A DNA stretch of 20,632 nt from JBBQKP01 sp038326995 (GCA_038326995.1 JBBQKP010000043.1:1-20632), one strand, 5' to 3'. Positions 1 to 8,835 are shown, counted from the first letter of the stretch. A program made the numbers and translations. Notes: generated by a model not told the origin, from the letters alone.

Positions 1-234
1 CATGACCGCAAGCTGATTCGTAAAACTCTGAATGTCGCTCTGGCTCGGTCCGAAACTCAGGTCGGTTTTCCAAAACGGCTTCTTGTCCTCCGCGCTCGTC
101 ACGGGCTGCAGCAAGATAATGTGCTCGCCGCGATCGCGCAGCGATTTGCTCGCCGATTCAATATTCGCCGCCGACAATACGCCTGTTTTGTTCTGCCCGG
201 CGGCGGTGCGAGTTTCGTACTTGTAGTCGTGCAT
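1..234 (-). CDS. pilC: PilC/GspF-family inner-membrane platform protein, N-terminal fragment
   Basis: Partial gene: 78 codons from an ATG at 234 to the left edge, reading frame open at the edge. The translation begins MHDYKYETRTAAGQNKTGVL and ends SFTNQLAVM. This is the usual start of the GspF/PilC family: a short beta-rich head (Y-x-Y-x-x-x-x-x-G), then the segment before the first cytoplasmic GspF domain, whose hallmark F-x-x-Q-L-x-x-M is visible at the edge. In the family this polytopic protein is the inner-membrane platform that couples the PilB/PilT ATPases to pilin insertion and removal. It is the last visible gene of the pil operon, 81 bp after the pilT stop. No good Shine-Dalgarno sequence precedes the ATG. 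The membrane segments lie outside the window, so this rests on the N-terminus and on context. Confidence 0.85.
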   Translation of the reverse strand, partial: MHDYKYETRTAAGQNKTGVLSAANIESASKSLRDRGEHIILLQPVTSAEDKKPFWKTDLSFGPSQSDIQSFTNQLAVM

Positions 235-315
235 GGCGGGGAGTCGGATTATTGTGTTCGATGCGAAATAACGTGCTGTATGAAGTTTATTGCGGTTGCG
301 ATTTAGCCCATTCCA

Positions 316-1380
316 CTACGCAGCCATGCCGCGTTCGATTTTCTCCGGATGCACGGCCGTCGCGACGGCGTCCTGCTTACTAATGATGTTGTTGAGCAGG
401 AGCTGACGGATTGAATCATCCAGCGACTGCATGCCGATCGCGCGGTTCGTCGCGATGATGTTTGGAATTTCGAAGATGCGGTTCTCGCGAATGCAGTTGC
501 GCACGGCCGGGGTGCAGAGCATGATTTCGATCGCGGGCGCCATACCGGGCTTGTCGCTTCTCTTGATGAGTGACTGACTGATGACCGCCTGCAGCGTGTT
601 TGCCAGCATCGAGCGGATCTGGTTCTGCTGATCACTCGGATAGATGTCGATAATGCGTTCAATCGTTTGCGGCGCGTTGACGGTGTGCAGTGTGCTGAGC
701 ACCAGATGCCCGGTCTCGGCCGCAGTGATCGCGGCGCTGGTCGTCTCAAGGTCGCGCATTTCGCCGACCAGAATTACATCGGGGTCTTGCCTGAGAACGT
801 GCCTCAGGCCGCTCGAAAAGCTCGGACAGTCGTGCCCGATTTCGCGCTGCTCGATGACGCTCTGCTTGTTGACGAACGCATATTCGACCGGGTCTTCGAG
901 CGTGATGATGTGCAACTGCTCGCGCTCGTTCATCGCGTCGACCATTCCCGCCAGCGTCGTCGATTTTCCACTGCCCGTGCCGCCCGTGACGAGGATCAGC
1001 CCGCGCGGCAAGTGTGTGAGTTTATGAATCACATCGGGCAGATTCAGTTCGCTGATCGGCCGAACTCGATCGTTAATTGTTCGGAACGAGAGCGCGATGT
1101 TTCCTCTTTGATAATGCGCGTTCACACGGAATCGACCCACGCCGTCAATCTTGTAGCTGAAGTCCGCGTCGCGAAGTTTCTGAAAGTGCGCCCATCGATC
1201 GGCATCGCCCTTGAGCATGTGCCGGAGCATCGCTTCAACCGAAGCCGCATCCACGTGTGGAAACTCCGTCGGCAACACGACCGTGTGAATCCGAAACATT
1301 GGAACCAGACCCACGTTCAGGTGGATGTCTGATGCCTTTTGCGCAAAGGCCGCGGTGAGGATTTGGTCCAGATGAGTCAT
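316..1380 (-). CDS. pilT: Type IV pilus retraction ATPase PilT
   Basis: Hexameric AAA-type secretion ATPase of 354 residues, the normal PilT length. An N-terminal PAS-like domain (about 1-110) includes the family segment SDIHL near residue 18. The RecA-like domain has Walker A GGTGSGKS (133-140), an Asp box LEDPVEY (161-167), Walker B DVILVGEMRD (201-210) and a His box HLVLSTLHT (225-233). The late AVRNCIRE (292-299) matches the AIRNLIRE box that is diagnostic for PilT and needed for retraction. It lacks the tetracysteine zinc site of PilB. The ATG at 1380 is chosen because AGGA lies 7 nt upstream; an in-frame GTG at 1386 would add two residues but overlaps that site. It lies 99 bp after pilB in the same operon. 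Role by family: powers pilus depolymerisation at the cytoplasmic face of the platform. Confidence 0.95.
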   Translation of the reverse strand: MTHLDQILTAAFAQKASDIHLNVGLVPMFRIHTVVLPTEFPHVDAASVEAMLRHMLKGDADRWAHFQKLRDADFSYKIDGVGRFRVNAHYQRGNIALSFRTINDRVRPISELNLPDVIHKLTHLPRGLILVTGGTGSGKSTTLAGMVDAMNEREQLHIITLEDPVEYAFVNKQSVIEQREIGHDCPSFSSGLRHVLRQDPDVILVGEMRDLETTSAAITAAETGHLVLSTLHTVNAPQTIERIIDIYPSDQQNQIRSMLANTLQAVISQSLIKRSDKPGMAPAIEIMLCTPAVRNCIRENRIFEIPNIIATNRAIGMQSLDDSIRQLLLNNIISKQDAVATAVHPEKIERGMAA

Positions 1381-1479
1381 CAGCACTTCCTACATAGAGG
1401 ATCGGCGATTCGGACTATGGGGATAACAGTTCCGCGTAACCAGACGAATCGGTTGCTTCAGCCTCAGAGAGTTTCCCAC

Positions 1480-3312
1480 TCACATGGCCGCTTCCGTCAC
1501 ACGGAGTACTTCGTCGATCGTCGTCATTCCCTTTCGCGCCTTATCAAAGCCGTCTTCACGCAGCGTCACCAGCCCGCGTTCGCGACAATATTTTCGCAGC
1601 GCATTCACGTCGGGGCTTCGCGTCACCATGTCGCGCAGCACATCATCCATGATCAATAACTCGTAGATTCCGCATCGGCCGCTATAGCCGGTCTTTCGGC
1701 ATTTCTCACAGCCGACGCCCTTCCAGATCAACTGTTCGCCGAAGCCCTGTAAGACAAGAAATTCGCGCATCTCGTCGCTGGGCTGCACTTGCGTTCGACA
1801 TTGCGAGCAGATTTTTCGCACGAGCCGCTGAGCAAGAATTCCGTTCACCGCCGCCGAGATGAGATAAGGTTCTACGCCGATATTGATGAGTCGCGTCACG
1901 CTGGCGGGCGCATCGTTTGTATGAAGCGTGCTAAGCACGAGGTGACCGGTCAGTGCGGCCTGCACGGCGATGCGCGCGGTGTCGGCGTCGCGAATTTCGC
2001 CCAGCATGACCACGTCCGGATCCTGCCTCAGCAAACTCTTAAGCGCCGCCGCGAAAGTCATGCCGATCTTTTCGTGCACCTGCACCTGATTCGCCGCGGG
2101 CAAGTTGTATTCGATCGGATCTTCGACGGTGCTGATGTTGAGCTTGTTGCCGTCCATGCAGCGAAGCGATGAATAAAGCGTCGTGGTTTTTCCCGAACCC
2201 GTCGGCCCGGTCACCAGCAGAATTCCGTGCGGCTGATCGATCTGTTTGCTCCAGATCGTGAACGCCTGCTCGCTGAAGCCCAGCGCTTCAAGAGGCACAT
2301 TGATCGAGCGCTGATCAAGGATTCGAATGACGGTCTTTTCGCCATACGCCGTCGGCAATGTGCTCATTCGCAGATCAATCTTCCGCCCCTGAACGACAGC
2401 GCGAATTCGCCCGTCCTGCGGCAAACGCCGCTCGGATATATCGAGATTCGCCATGATCTTCAATCGACTCGTGATCGCCGCGTGCATCGCGTGCGGCGGA
2501 CTCATTGACTCAAATAGAATGCCGTCGATTCGATATCGAACCTTCAACAGCTTCTCTTTTGGCTCGATGTGAATATCGCTCGCGCCGCTGCGCAACGCAT
2601 CGGCGATCAGATAGTTCACGAACCTGATAACAGGCGACTCGTTGCCCGCCTTCTCCAGGTCGTTCGTATCGTCTTTCACCACCTTCTCGACCTGCACATC
2701 ATCCTCGGCCATGTCCTTGATGATGTCATCGACTTTCACGTCCGTGTCGATCGCCGCAAGCTGCTCCACGACACGCGCAATGTCGGTCGCCGTCGTTACG
2801 ACGATCTTCAGTTCTCGACCTGCTTTTCTCCGCAATTCATCGAGGATGAAAACGTTGTTCGGATCGACTACAGCGACCACCACCGCGCCGCTGTCTTCGA
2901 TCTTCAGTCCGATGGCCCCCTGCTGCTTTGAATACTCACTGCCGAACAATTCGAACGCGCGCGTATCGATTGTCCCTTTCTCCGGAGTGACAAACTCAAG
3001 CCCGAGCGTCTGGGCCAGCGCGCTTTGCGACGCCGACTCTGTGCACGCATTCATCGACAGCAGAACGGCCGTCATCGACTTGCCTGGCGAGTCCGCGTGG
3101 GCACGGCGTGCTTCGGCGAGTTGCTCTTCGCTGATCTGCTTCCGCTCAAGCAGCACATCCTCCACCAGTCGCCGACGCGAGCCGCTGCTTGGACGAAAAA
3201 TCTCCTGCGTCATCTCTTCGTGGATTTTCGCCGACTGCGCAATGTCAGTCGGCGAAGACATTGAAGTCGGCGGCGTTACTTCGACCAGATTATTCTTCTT
3301 GCGAAATATCAC
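1480..3312 (-). CDS. pilB: Type IV pilus assembly ATPase PilB (GspE/PilB family)
   Basis: Protein of 610 residues. An N-terminal MshEN-type domain spans about 48-185 (LVEDVLLERKQISEEQL onward). Then come the N2 domain with SDIHIEP (245-251), Walker A GPTGSGKT (369-376), an Asp box VEDPIEY (396-402), Walker B DPDVVMLGEIRD (431-442) and a His box HLVLSTLHT (457-465). The zinc-binding tetracysteine CxxC...CxxC (C502, C505, C535, C538) separates PilB/GspE extension ATPases from PilT. Family role: ATP hydrolysis drives addition of pilin subunits, and MshEN domains often bind c-di-GMP, though binding here is untested. The start is a GTG at 3312, six bases after the stop of the upstream gene; later Met codons at residues 18 or 34 are possible. 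The chromosomal type II secretion GspE is the alternative name, but the neighbouring pilT and pilMNO favour PilB. Confidence 0.94.
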   Translation of the reverse strand: MIFRKKNNLVEVTPPTSMSSPTDIAQSAKIHEEMTQEIFRPSSGSRRRLVEDVLLERKQISEEQLAEARRAHADSPGKSMTAVLLSMNACTESASQSALAQTLGLEFVTPEKGTIDTRAFELFGSEYSKQQGAIGLKIEDSGAVVVAVVDPNNVFILDELRRKAGRELKIVVTTATDIARVVEQLAAIDTDVKVDDIIKDMAEDDVQVEKVVKDDTNDLEKAGNESPVIRFVNYLIADALRSGASDIHIEPKEKLLKVRYRIDGILFESMSPPHAMHAAITSRLKIMANLDISERRLPQDGRIRAVVQGRKIDLRMSTLPTAYGEKTVIRILDQRSINVPLEALGFSEQAFTIWSKQIDQPHGILLVTGPTGSGKTTTLYSSLRCMDGNKLNISTVEDPIEYNLPAANQVQVHEKIGMTFAAALKSLLRQDPDVVMLGEIRDADTARIAVQAALTGHLVLSTLHTNDAPASVTRLINIGVEPYLISAAVNGILAQRLVRKICSQCRTQVQPSDEMREFLVLQGFGEQLIWKGVGCEKCRKTGYSGRCGIYELLIMDDVLRDMVTRSPDVNALRKYCRERGLVTLREDGFDKARKGMTTIDEVLRVTEAAM

Positions 3313-3318
3313 GATGAG

Positions 3319-3996
3319 TTATTGCCTGAGTTGAAGAACGAAATCGAAACTGCCGCGCGAGACGCCAACTCGGTCGGATGCGATTGAGGTGATGATAAAT
3401 CCGTCGATCGACTCGCCGACCGTGTAAAGCTTTCCATCGATCAGACAGTGTGAGCGTTCTTTGCCGACGAGAATCGACTGGAGTTTCAGTCGCCTTGCCG
3501 CATCCAGCGCGGCCCTTTGTTGCTGTTCTTTCACTGCGCGCGACGTGTCGGCGACCGGCGTGTTCATCGTCGTGACGTCACCCTCTACAGGCGTGACGCG
3601 CACGATCGTTAGAGATGTATCGAATGGACTCGGCCCGAGGTCTTCGAGTGGAACTTGTACATTCTCGATCTGCTGTCCGAATTGTGCGACGAGTTTCTCC
3701 GTCTTCGCCAGCACATCTCGCATGCCGCGCAGGTCGGCCTGCCCGCTCGTAAGAAACTGCTGCACGGATTCACCCGATGCGGTTAGTGCGGTCGTCTGTG
3801 CGATCGTCTCGGTCGATTTTGCGTACTTGAAATACATGCCCGCCAGGCCGAGTCCCGCGACGCCCAATAGCGCGAACATCACGATCGTGCCCGGGTGATG
3901 TCGCGGGCGCGCCGAAGGCGCAGTCGCGGCCTCGCTTGACGCCGCCGAGGTTACGCCTGTCGATTCTGAGCTTTGTTCCATCATGTCGATTCGCAT
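3319..3996 (-). CDS. PilP/GspC-like inner-membrane anchored pilus assembly protein
   Basis: Protein of 225 residues. A Ser/Ala-rich cytoplasmic tail is followed by one hydrophobic segment at about 37-56 (IVMFALLGVAGLGLAGMYF), a linker, and a C-terminal beta-rich module (about 170-225) containing LIDGKLYTVGESIDGF. That module resembles the homology-region fold of PilP and GspC (I-I-x-G-x-x-Y-x-V-G-x-x-I), which in those families contacts the secretin. Its place directly after pilM-pilN-pilO is where pilP normally sits. A classical PilP is a lipoprotein; there is no lipobox here, and the single transmembrane helix makes it GspC-like in topology. The ATG at 3996 has AAAGGAG six bases upstream, the best ribosome binding site in the operon. 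Assignment is by position and a short motif, so no symbol is given. Confidence 0.72.
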   Translation of the reverse strand: MRIDMMEQSSESTGVTSAASSEAATAPSARPRHHPGTIVMFALLGVAGLGLAGMYFKYAKSTETIAQTTALTASGESVQQFLTSGQADLRGMRDVLAKTEKLVAQFGQQIENVQVPLEDLGPSPFDTSLTIVRVTPVEGDVTTMNTPVADTSRAVKEQQQRAALDAARRLKLQSILVGKERSHCLIDGKLYTVGESIDGFIITSIASDRVGVSRGSFDFVLQLRQ

Positions 3997-4018
3997 GGTC
4001 GTCTCCTTTGTTGATCGC

Positions 4019-4591
4019 CTAGCGCACGTCAGCGACGCCCGAGGAATGAGCCATCGTGTAATAGATGCTCAGCGTCAGTTTAATCTGAACGCGAGTCGGG
4101 TCTTTCTCGTTCTGCTTCAGGTCGATCTTGCCGACGCGCGTGATCCGGCTGATTCGCTCGATATCCAGAAGGAACTGGTAGAAGCCTTTGAAATCGCCGG
4201 TCAGTTCGAGTTCGATGGGCTGCTCGAGATAGTTCGGGCCCTGATCCACGCGAAGCGTCTTCATACGGTCGGCAGAAAGTCCGTGCTTTTCCGCAATCTT
4301 CCAGATACTTTCGATGATCGGCTTGATGTCTTTGTCACGCGGAAGGCGTGCATCAAAGAACTGAATCGACTTCGACAGGTCGTCGAGTTTTTTCTGCATG
4401 TTCGCCACGACCAGAAGACTAGCGCGCAGGTTCTCCAGCGCGACTTTTTTCTGCTCCATGTCGGTGATGAGTGCCTGGCGCTGTTCCTGCATCGGCTTGA
4501 AGCCGACGAAGTATGACGACGCCATCATGCCCAGCACGACGAAGAAGGCCGCGGTTTCTTTGATTCCCAATGGCATAGACAACTGTGGCAT
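4019..4591 (-). CDS. pilO: Type IV pilus alignment complex protein PilO
   Basis: Protein of 190 residues with PilO architecture: a short cytoplasmic end, a transmembrane helix at about 13-30 (AAFFVVLGMMASSYFVGF), a coiled coil at about 32-75 rich in K/E/Q/L (EQRQALITDMEQKKVALENL), and a periplasmic ferredoxin-like domain. The domain contains the family-like stretch ELTGDFKGFYQFLLDIER (about 147-164) followed by the usual R-I-T-R-V strand. In the family PilO heterodimerises with PilN and links the cytoplasmic PilM-PilB side to the PilP-secretin side. It starts two bases after the pilN stop, implying translational coupling. The next gene begins 22 bases after its stop. Confidence 0.87.
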   Translation of the reverse strand: MPQLSMPLGIKETAAFFVVLGMMASSYFVGFKPMQEQRQALITDMEQKKVALENLRASLLVVANMQKKLDDLSKSIQFFDARLPRDKDIKPIIESIWKIAEKHGLSADRMKTLRVDQGPNYLEQPIELELTGDFKGFYQFLLDIERISRITRVGKIDLKQNEKDPTRVQIKLTLSIYYTMAHSSGVADVR

Positions 4592-4593
4592 GA

Positions 4594-5364
4594 TTATTTC
4601 TCGATTGAGGTCACGGATGAGGCGACACCTGACGACACTGGTGGACGTAAGACGCTCGATCCGGACACGCTCAATCCCGATGCGTTGTGGCGGGCCGAGA
4701 CGTCTGCGTCACGGCGGAGCGTGGCCTCGACGGAAAATCTTCGCAGCGGCTGCTGATTGATCGTCTTGGTCTCGCTGAAGAGCAGGTTGACTTCCTCGAG
4801 CAGTGGCGATTCGCCGAGCGCGCCGATGAAGTTCGCGACCTGCACATCGTTTTGTGCGATGCCTTGAATGCGGACGACGACGTTGTAGAACCGCGGCTGA
4901 ATCTCGGTCTTACCGTCGGTCTTCTTCTCTGCCCGGCGTTGTTCGACCGCCGTCTTCGGCGCCGCCATCTGCACGACGCGAAGCTGGCTCTCAAGATTGA
5001 AATCATTCAGCGAGACGCCCTTGGGCAGCGCCCCGGCCAGCTCTGCGAGAATCACGCTCCTGGGCACACGCTCCAGCAGCGCATCAGTCAGATCCGCTTG
5101 CCTAAGCAAATACGTCTGCTGCTTCTGAAGCTGCTCGACTTGCTGCAGCCGAAGTGCTTCAAGATCAAATTGTGCTGACAGTGCGGCATGAGCTTCTTTC
5201 GTGGCAGAGAGTGAGTGATCGGCAATCAGCCATCCCGCACCCAGCGTAAAAAGCGACACACCGACCAGTACCGCGCACAGCGTGTTGGCGCGACGCCGCG
5301 CCTTCTTCGCGAGATAGTCGTCGGGAAGAAACGAAAGTTCGGCCTGTTCGATTGAGTTGGCCAT
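4594..5364 (-). CDS. pilN: PilN-like type IV pilus alignment protein
   Basis: Protein of 256 residues. The N-terminus NSIEQAELSFLPDDYLAKKARR resembles the PilN/GspL motif (I-N-L-L-P-x-x-Y) that inserts into a PilM groove. A transmembrane helix follows at about 28-49, then a coiled coil at about 52-95 and a periplasmic alpha/beta domain. The segment LAGALPKGVSLNDFNLES matches the PilN core (L-P-x-G-V-x-L), and a later stretch (VVVRIQGIAQNDVQVANFIGAL) matches the Fimbrial assembly (PilN) family pattern. It is longer than typical PilN (about 180-200 residues) because of a charged insert (EQRRAEKKTDGKTE, about 139-152) and a Ser/Val-rich tail of about 35 residues. AAAGG lies 9 bases before the ATG. 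It begins 7 bases after the pilM stop. Confidence 0.85.
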   Translation of the reverse strand: MANSIEQAELSFLPDDYLAKKARRRANTLCAVLVGVSLFTLGAGWLIADHSLSATKEAHAALSAQFDLEALRLQQVEQLQKQQTYLLRQADLTDALLERVPRSVILAELAGALPKGVSLNDFNLESQLRVVQMAAPKTAVEQRRAEKKTDGKTEIQPRFYNVVVRIQGIAQNDVQVANFIGALGESPLLEEVNLLFSETKTINQQPLRRFSVEATLRRDADVSARHNASGLSVSGSSVLRPPVSSGVASSVTSIEK

Positions 5365-5371
5365 GTTGGTT

Positions 5372-6511
5372 CTACCTTTGCTCCGCGTCGCACGTGCCTA
5401 GAGAGAGCCCGATCGCCGACGCCCACGCGGGCTGCGGCATGCGGCGATCCAGACCGCAGTCGGGGTTGATCGTCGCGCGGCGATTCATGCGAACCATCGG
5501 GTCCGCCAGCTGCGCCGGAAGTTGCAATCGATCCGCGATCAGCCGAAGCATCGCATGGTCCTGCGAAGCGCCACCGACGAACATCAGCCGGTCGATCGGA
5601 AGATTCGCGAACGTGACTTCGTGATATCGGCGGCACATGTCGAGTTCGTCGGCGAGACGCGAAATCACGGATCGATGCGAAGCTGACTTCGAGTCGGCGG
5701 TCAAAGCGACATTTGACCCCGATGTTGTGGATTCGGTATCGCTTTCGCCATTGGATGCGGCCTGCACGCGAATGCCCGGGTTCGAACGCAAGAGTGTTGT
5801 GTCGTGCGGCAACACTTCGGGCCGGCCGATTTCTTCGCCGCCCACCGCGATCGCACGCGTGAACAGCGTGCGAGAGCCTTGTGCGATGATGCATCGCGAG
5901 CCGCTCGCGCCGACATCAACGAACATGCTGACGGCGAACTCGTCGGCCTTGCGTCGATAGACGTGTGCGAAGCAATCGACCACCGCCTTTGACTCTACGC
6001 TCACGCCCACGACATCAAGCCCGGCCGACTCTGCGTCTGCGAGGATTTTCTGCAGCGCGTCGGTTTCAATTGCAAAGACGATGACTTCCTGCCTCGTACC
6101 CTGCTCATTCTGGACGTCGCCGGCAACGCTATGGCGGAGCGTGAATCGAGAAAGATCCGTCGGCAATTTGCTGCTGATCTCTGCTTCGATCGCACTGGTC
6201 AGTTGGCCCTTCTCGACTTTGGGTACGCGAAGCTGGCGCACTTGAATCATCCAATTCGGAATGCCCAGAACTGCTCGACGCGTCGTGAACTTGCCGCGAG
6301 TGAGTGCTGATTTCAGAGAATTAACGTAGAACCGCGAACGCACGGCAGAATTCGTCTGCACGTCGTCGGGCACGGGACATGTCGCCGCTTCCAGCATCGT
6401 GTGTTCGGTTTTTTCCCGGCCACAATGCGCCAGGCGAATCGTGTGCGTGCCGAAGCTCACGCCGATGGCGCTGCGGTCTGGAGAGAAGATTTTTCTCAAT
6501 GAATCGAACAT
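5372..6511 (-). CDS. pilM: Type IV pilus assembly actin-like ATPase PilM
   Basis: Protein of 379 residues with an actin/FtsA-like fold. The first phosphate loop is SAIGVSFGTHTIRL (14-27), the second FVDVGASGSR (197-206), and the adenosine motif LMFVGGASQDHAML (309-322). The segment EAEISSKLPTDLSRFTL (109-125) matches the PilM family signature. In known systems PilM is cytoplasmic, binds ATP and the PilN N-terminus, and docks PilB/PilT. An insert of roughly 50 residues at about 230-280 is rich in Ser, Thr, Asn and Asp (SNGESDTESTTSGSN) and looks disordered; it sits where other PilM proteins have a compact helix. This is the first gene of the operon, 143 bp downstream of hemW. No convincing ribosome binding site precedes the ATG. 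Confidence 0.92.
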   Translation of the reverse strand: MFDSLRKIFSPDRSAIGVSFGTHTIRLAHCGREKTEHTMLEAATCPVPDDVQTNSAVRSRFYVNSLKSALTRGKFTTRRAVLGIPNWMIQVRQLRVPKVEKGQLTSAIEAEISSKLPTDLSRFTLRHSVAGDVQNEQGTRQEVIVFAIETDALQKILADAESAGLDVVGVSVESKAVVDCFAHVYRRKADEFAVSMFVDVGASGSRCIIAQGSRTLFTRAIAVGGEEIGRPEVLPHDTTLLRSNPGIRVQAASNGESDTESTTSGSNVALTADSKSASHRSVISRLADELDMCRRYHEVTFANLPIDRLMFVGGASQDHAMLRLIADRLQLPAQLADPMVRMNRRATINPDCGLDRRMPQPAWASAIGLSLGTCDAEQR

Positions 6512-6654
6512 GAGATTCGAGCATCGGACTTACATGCCGCCCCACTGAACATCGGATTAAAAGAGGGGAGAGATAAGGACGGTGCCGGTCGATCTTTCGA
6601 CACGCGCCCGCGGGCTAAGCTGTACTCAACGATTTTATTGGCCGCGTTAAGGAA
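6512..6654 (-). other. hemW-pilM intergenic gap, possible pil operon leader
   Basis: This 143-bp spacer separates the hemW stop from the pilM start on the same strand. On the minus strand it includes a GC-rich block near 6600-6615 (CCCGCGGGCGCG) and then a pyrimidine-rich run. No sigma-70 hexamer pair with normal spacing and no U-tailed hairpin was seen, so it is unclear whether pilM has its own promoter or is read through from hemW. Confidence 0.4.
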
Positions 6655-7872
6655 TCACGCCAGGGCAAGAAACTGCGATGCAATACCGTCGGCGACTTCG
6701 ATGCCGCGCGGCGTGAGCGTCCAACGATCGTCACCAATCAACAGCAGCTTCTCATTCACAAGCGGACCCAGCACCGACGCGAAGTGTTCGACTGGTTCGA
6801 CACCCGTCACGCGAATAGCGCTCTGAAGATCGACGCCCTGCGAAAGACGAAGGCCCGACATGATCATCTCCGCACAGCGGCGCGTCGGGGTAAGCGTTTC
6901 GATATCGGCCGCGGGAACAATTCCGCTATCGACTGCCGTCTCCCACTCGCCCAGATGCGGAAGATTTTTGAACCGTGTGCCCGCGAGGTGCGAGGCCGCG
7001 CTCGGACCGATGCCGATGTAATTCTTGCCTTGCCAATATGCGAGATTGTGCCTGCACTCGCTGCCCGGCCGGGCGTGGTTTGAGATTTCATACGCGGGCA
7101 ATCCACTACTCGCCAGGCGATCTCGCGTGAGCCGCATCATGTCGAGTTCGAGCGATTCAGTCGCCGCCTTGAACTGCCCGAGTCGCTTCCGCACGGTCAT
7201 GGCGGTGCTCTCTTCATATGTGAGTGCGTAACACGACAAGTGCTCCGTGCCGACCGCCAGCGCGATCGAAAGATTTTCATCCCACGCCTCCAGCGTCTGC
7301 CCGGGCACGGCATAAATCAGATCGAGATTCAGCCTCTCAAACCTGGCCCGTCGCGCCATCTCAACCGAGCGGTGAACATCCTGCGGGTCATGATGACGCT
7401 CGAGCACCTTCAAGTCGGCCTGATGAAACGACTGCGCGCCAAAGCTCAGACGGTCGACGCCCGATTCGCGAAGCATGCAGAGATAATCGAAGTCGGCGGT
7501 CGCGGGGTTGACCTCGATGCTGAACTCCGTGACACGCGAAAAATCAAACGCGTCCTGAAGCCCGACAATCAGACGCCGCATTTCTAACGCGGGAAGAAGG
7601 CTCGGCGTACCGCCGCCAAAGAAGACCGTCGTCGGCGCGGCGTGGTGCGTTTGCCATAGCCTGGCCTCGGCGAGAATGAGCGCGACGAACCGCGACATCC
7701 GCTCGGGCGTTTGCCGGGTGATCGAATAAAAATCGCAATAGTGACATTTGTGAAAACAGAACGGCACGTGCACGTAAATCGCATCGACGTGTGCGGGCGA
7801 GAGCGTCGCGGGATCAAGCGAGCGGCGAGGAAGATCGGCGAGCAAGGGAAGCACGCAAAGAGCGTACAGCAA
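6655..7872 (-). CDS. hemW: Radical SAM protein HemW (coproporphyrinogen oxidase-like, heme chaperone)
   Basis: Protein of up to 405 residues. The radical-SAM CxxxCxxC cluster site lies in YVHVPFCFHKCHYCDF (C39, C43, C46, numbered from the TTG), followed by GGGTPSLL, the SAM-contact segment. EFSIEVNPATAD and the run GVDRLSFGAQSFHQADLKVLERHH are typical of HemN/HemW proteins, as is NLAYWQGKNYIGIGPSAASH near residue 285. The extra Cys that follows CxxxCxxC in genuine oxygen-independent HemN (CxxxCxxCxC) is Asp-Phe here, as in HemW, which in studied bacteria acts as a heme chaperone rather than as the oxidase. No ATG exists before the motif: the frame opens after a stop at about 7899, and the possible starts are TTG 7872, GTG 7854 or TTG 7845, none with a clear ribosome binding site. 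The start is therefore uncertain. Confidence 0.88.
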   Translation of the reverse strand: MLYALCVLPLLADLPRRSLDPATLSPAHVDAIYVHVPFCFHKCHYCDFYSITRQTPERMSRFVALILAEARLWQTHHAAPTTVFFGGGTPSLLPALEMRRLIVGLQDAFDFSRVTEFSIEVNPATADFDYLCMLRESGVDRLSFGAQSFHQADLKVLERHHDPQDVHRSVEMARRARFERLNLDLIYAVPGQTLEAWDENLSIALAVGTEHLSCYALTYEESTAMTVRKRLGQFKAATESLELDMMRLTRDRLASSGLPAYEISNHARPGSECRHNLAYWQGKNYIGIGPSAASHLAGTRFKNLPHLGEWETAVDSGIVPAADIETLTPTRRCAEMIMSGLRLSQGVDLQSAIRVTGVEPVEHFASVLGPLVNEKLLLIGDDRWTLTPRGIEVADGIASQFLALA

Positions 7873-8055
7873 ATCGGGCCGGGGCTGGTGGATTGGAGAT
7901 TACCCTCACGTCAACGTCCGTTCGTTAGCTCACATCTTCTGACCTTTCCGGATCAGTGACATTTGATTTGTCCTTACACAATCTGAATGAAGCCTTCACA
8001 CAACGGACACATTCATGTTCTATAAGTCTCCCGCCTCAAACCCCTGGAGAGACTT

Positions 8056-8835
8056 ATGCAAAATCCTTCCTACACATCCATCGCAGCAATCGCCGCCATT
8101 GCGGCCGGCACCCTGGCGGTCGCGTCGTTTGCGCCTCAGGCCAATGCTGCGGTCGTCATCACCGAAATCATTTACAACCACGAAGGCTCAGAAAACGCCA
8201 GTGTTGAGTGGTTCGAAATCTACAACACAGGCACCGAAGCTGTCGATTTGAGCGGCTGGAAAGGCAGGCGTACATCGACTGGCGCAGCCACCGACTCCTC
8301 TGTCTTTCCCGTCGGAACCTCGCTCGCGCCCAGTGCCGCAGCGATCATTCTTCAAGACCCGTCTACCGCGAACGTCACGAATACCGGCGTCACCCTCACC
8401 AGCTACAACTTCGCAAACCTCTGGGGTCCGAACATCCAGCTCATCACTGTTTCTGCGGGTCTGACCCTTGCCAACGCCGGAACGCGAGTCGCGCTCGTCG
8501 ACGCGTCCAATGTCGAAGTAGACGTCGTGAGCTACTCCACACCCGCAAACGGCTGGCCCGCTGCGGATACCGGTACGACAGACGGCGTGAGCATCTATCT
8601 CAAGCCGGGCTTCATTGACACGGCTTCAAATGATGTCGGCACTAACTGGGCAAGATCAACCGTCGGCGTAGACGGCGGTTCTTTGGCGTTGACGATTCAC
8701 CCGCTCATTTCCAACGCGCTTTTCGCCGACACCGCATCGCCCGGCGTGGTCGTCGTGCCCGAGCCGATGAGCCTGTCGCTCATCATCGGTGCCGCGACGC
8801 TCGGGCTGGCCCGTCGTCGCCGCAGCAGCAGGTAG
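8056..8835 (+). CDS. PEP-CTERM-anchored exported protein with lamin-tail domain
   Basis: Protein of 259 residues. GGAG lies 6 bases before the ATG. The signal peptide spans about 1-31 (hydrophobic Ala-rich core, ANA-A cleavage). The following segment VVITEIIYNHEGSENASVEW then WFEIYNTGTEAVDLSGW is the lamin-tail-domain signature (E-W-(F/V)-E-(I/L)-x-N-x-x-x-x-x-x-D-L-x-G-W); the domain runs to about 160 and is a beta sandwich found on many secreted proteins. The end (234-259) has VPEP, a hydrophobic stretch (LSLIIGAATLGLA) and RRRR. This is a PEP-CTERM sorting tag, expected to be processed by an exosortase, which is not encoded in this window. Specific ligand and role are unknown. A TATAAG at 8021-8026 could be a -10 box, but no well-spaced -35 was found. 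Confidence 0.88.
   Translation: MQNPSYTSIAAIAAIAAGTLAVASFAPQANAAVVITEIIYNHEGSENASVEWFEIYNTGTEAVDLSGWKGRRTSTGAATDSSVFPVGTSLAPSAAAIILQDPSTANVTNTGVTLTSYNFANLWGPNIQLITVSAGLTLANAGTRVALVDASNVEVDVVSYSTPANGWPAADTGTTDGVSIYLKPGFIDTASNDVGTNWARSTVGVDGGSLALTIHPLISNALFADTASPGVVVVPEPMSLSLIIGAATLGLARRRRSSR

Noticed and set aside
667..1332. 221-codon plus-strand open frame
   Set aside because: Opposite pilT, which is certain; no motif in the plus-strand reading.
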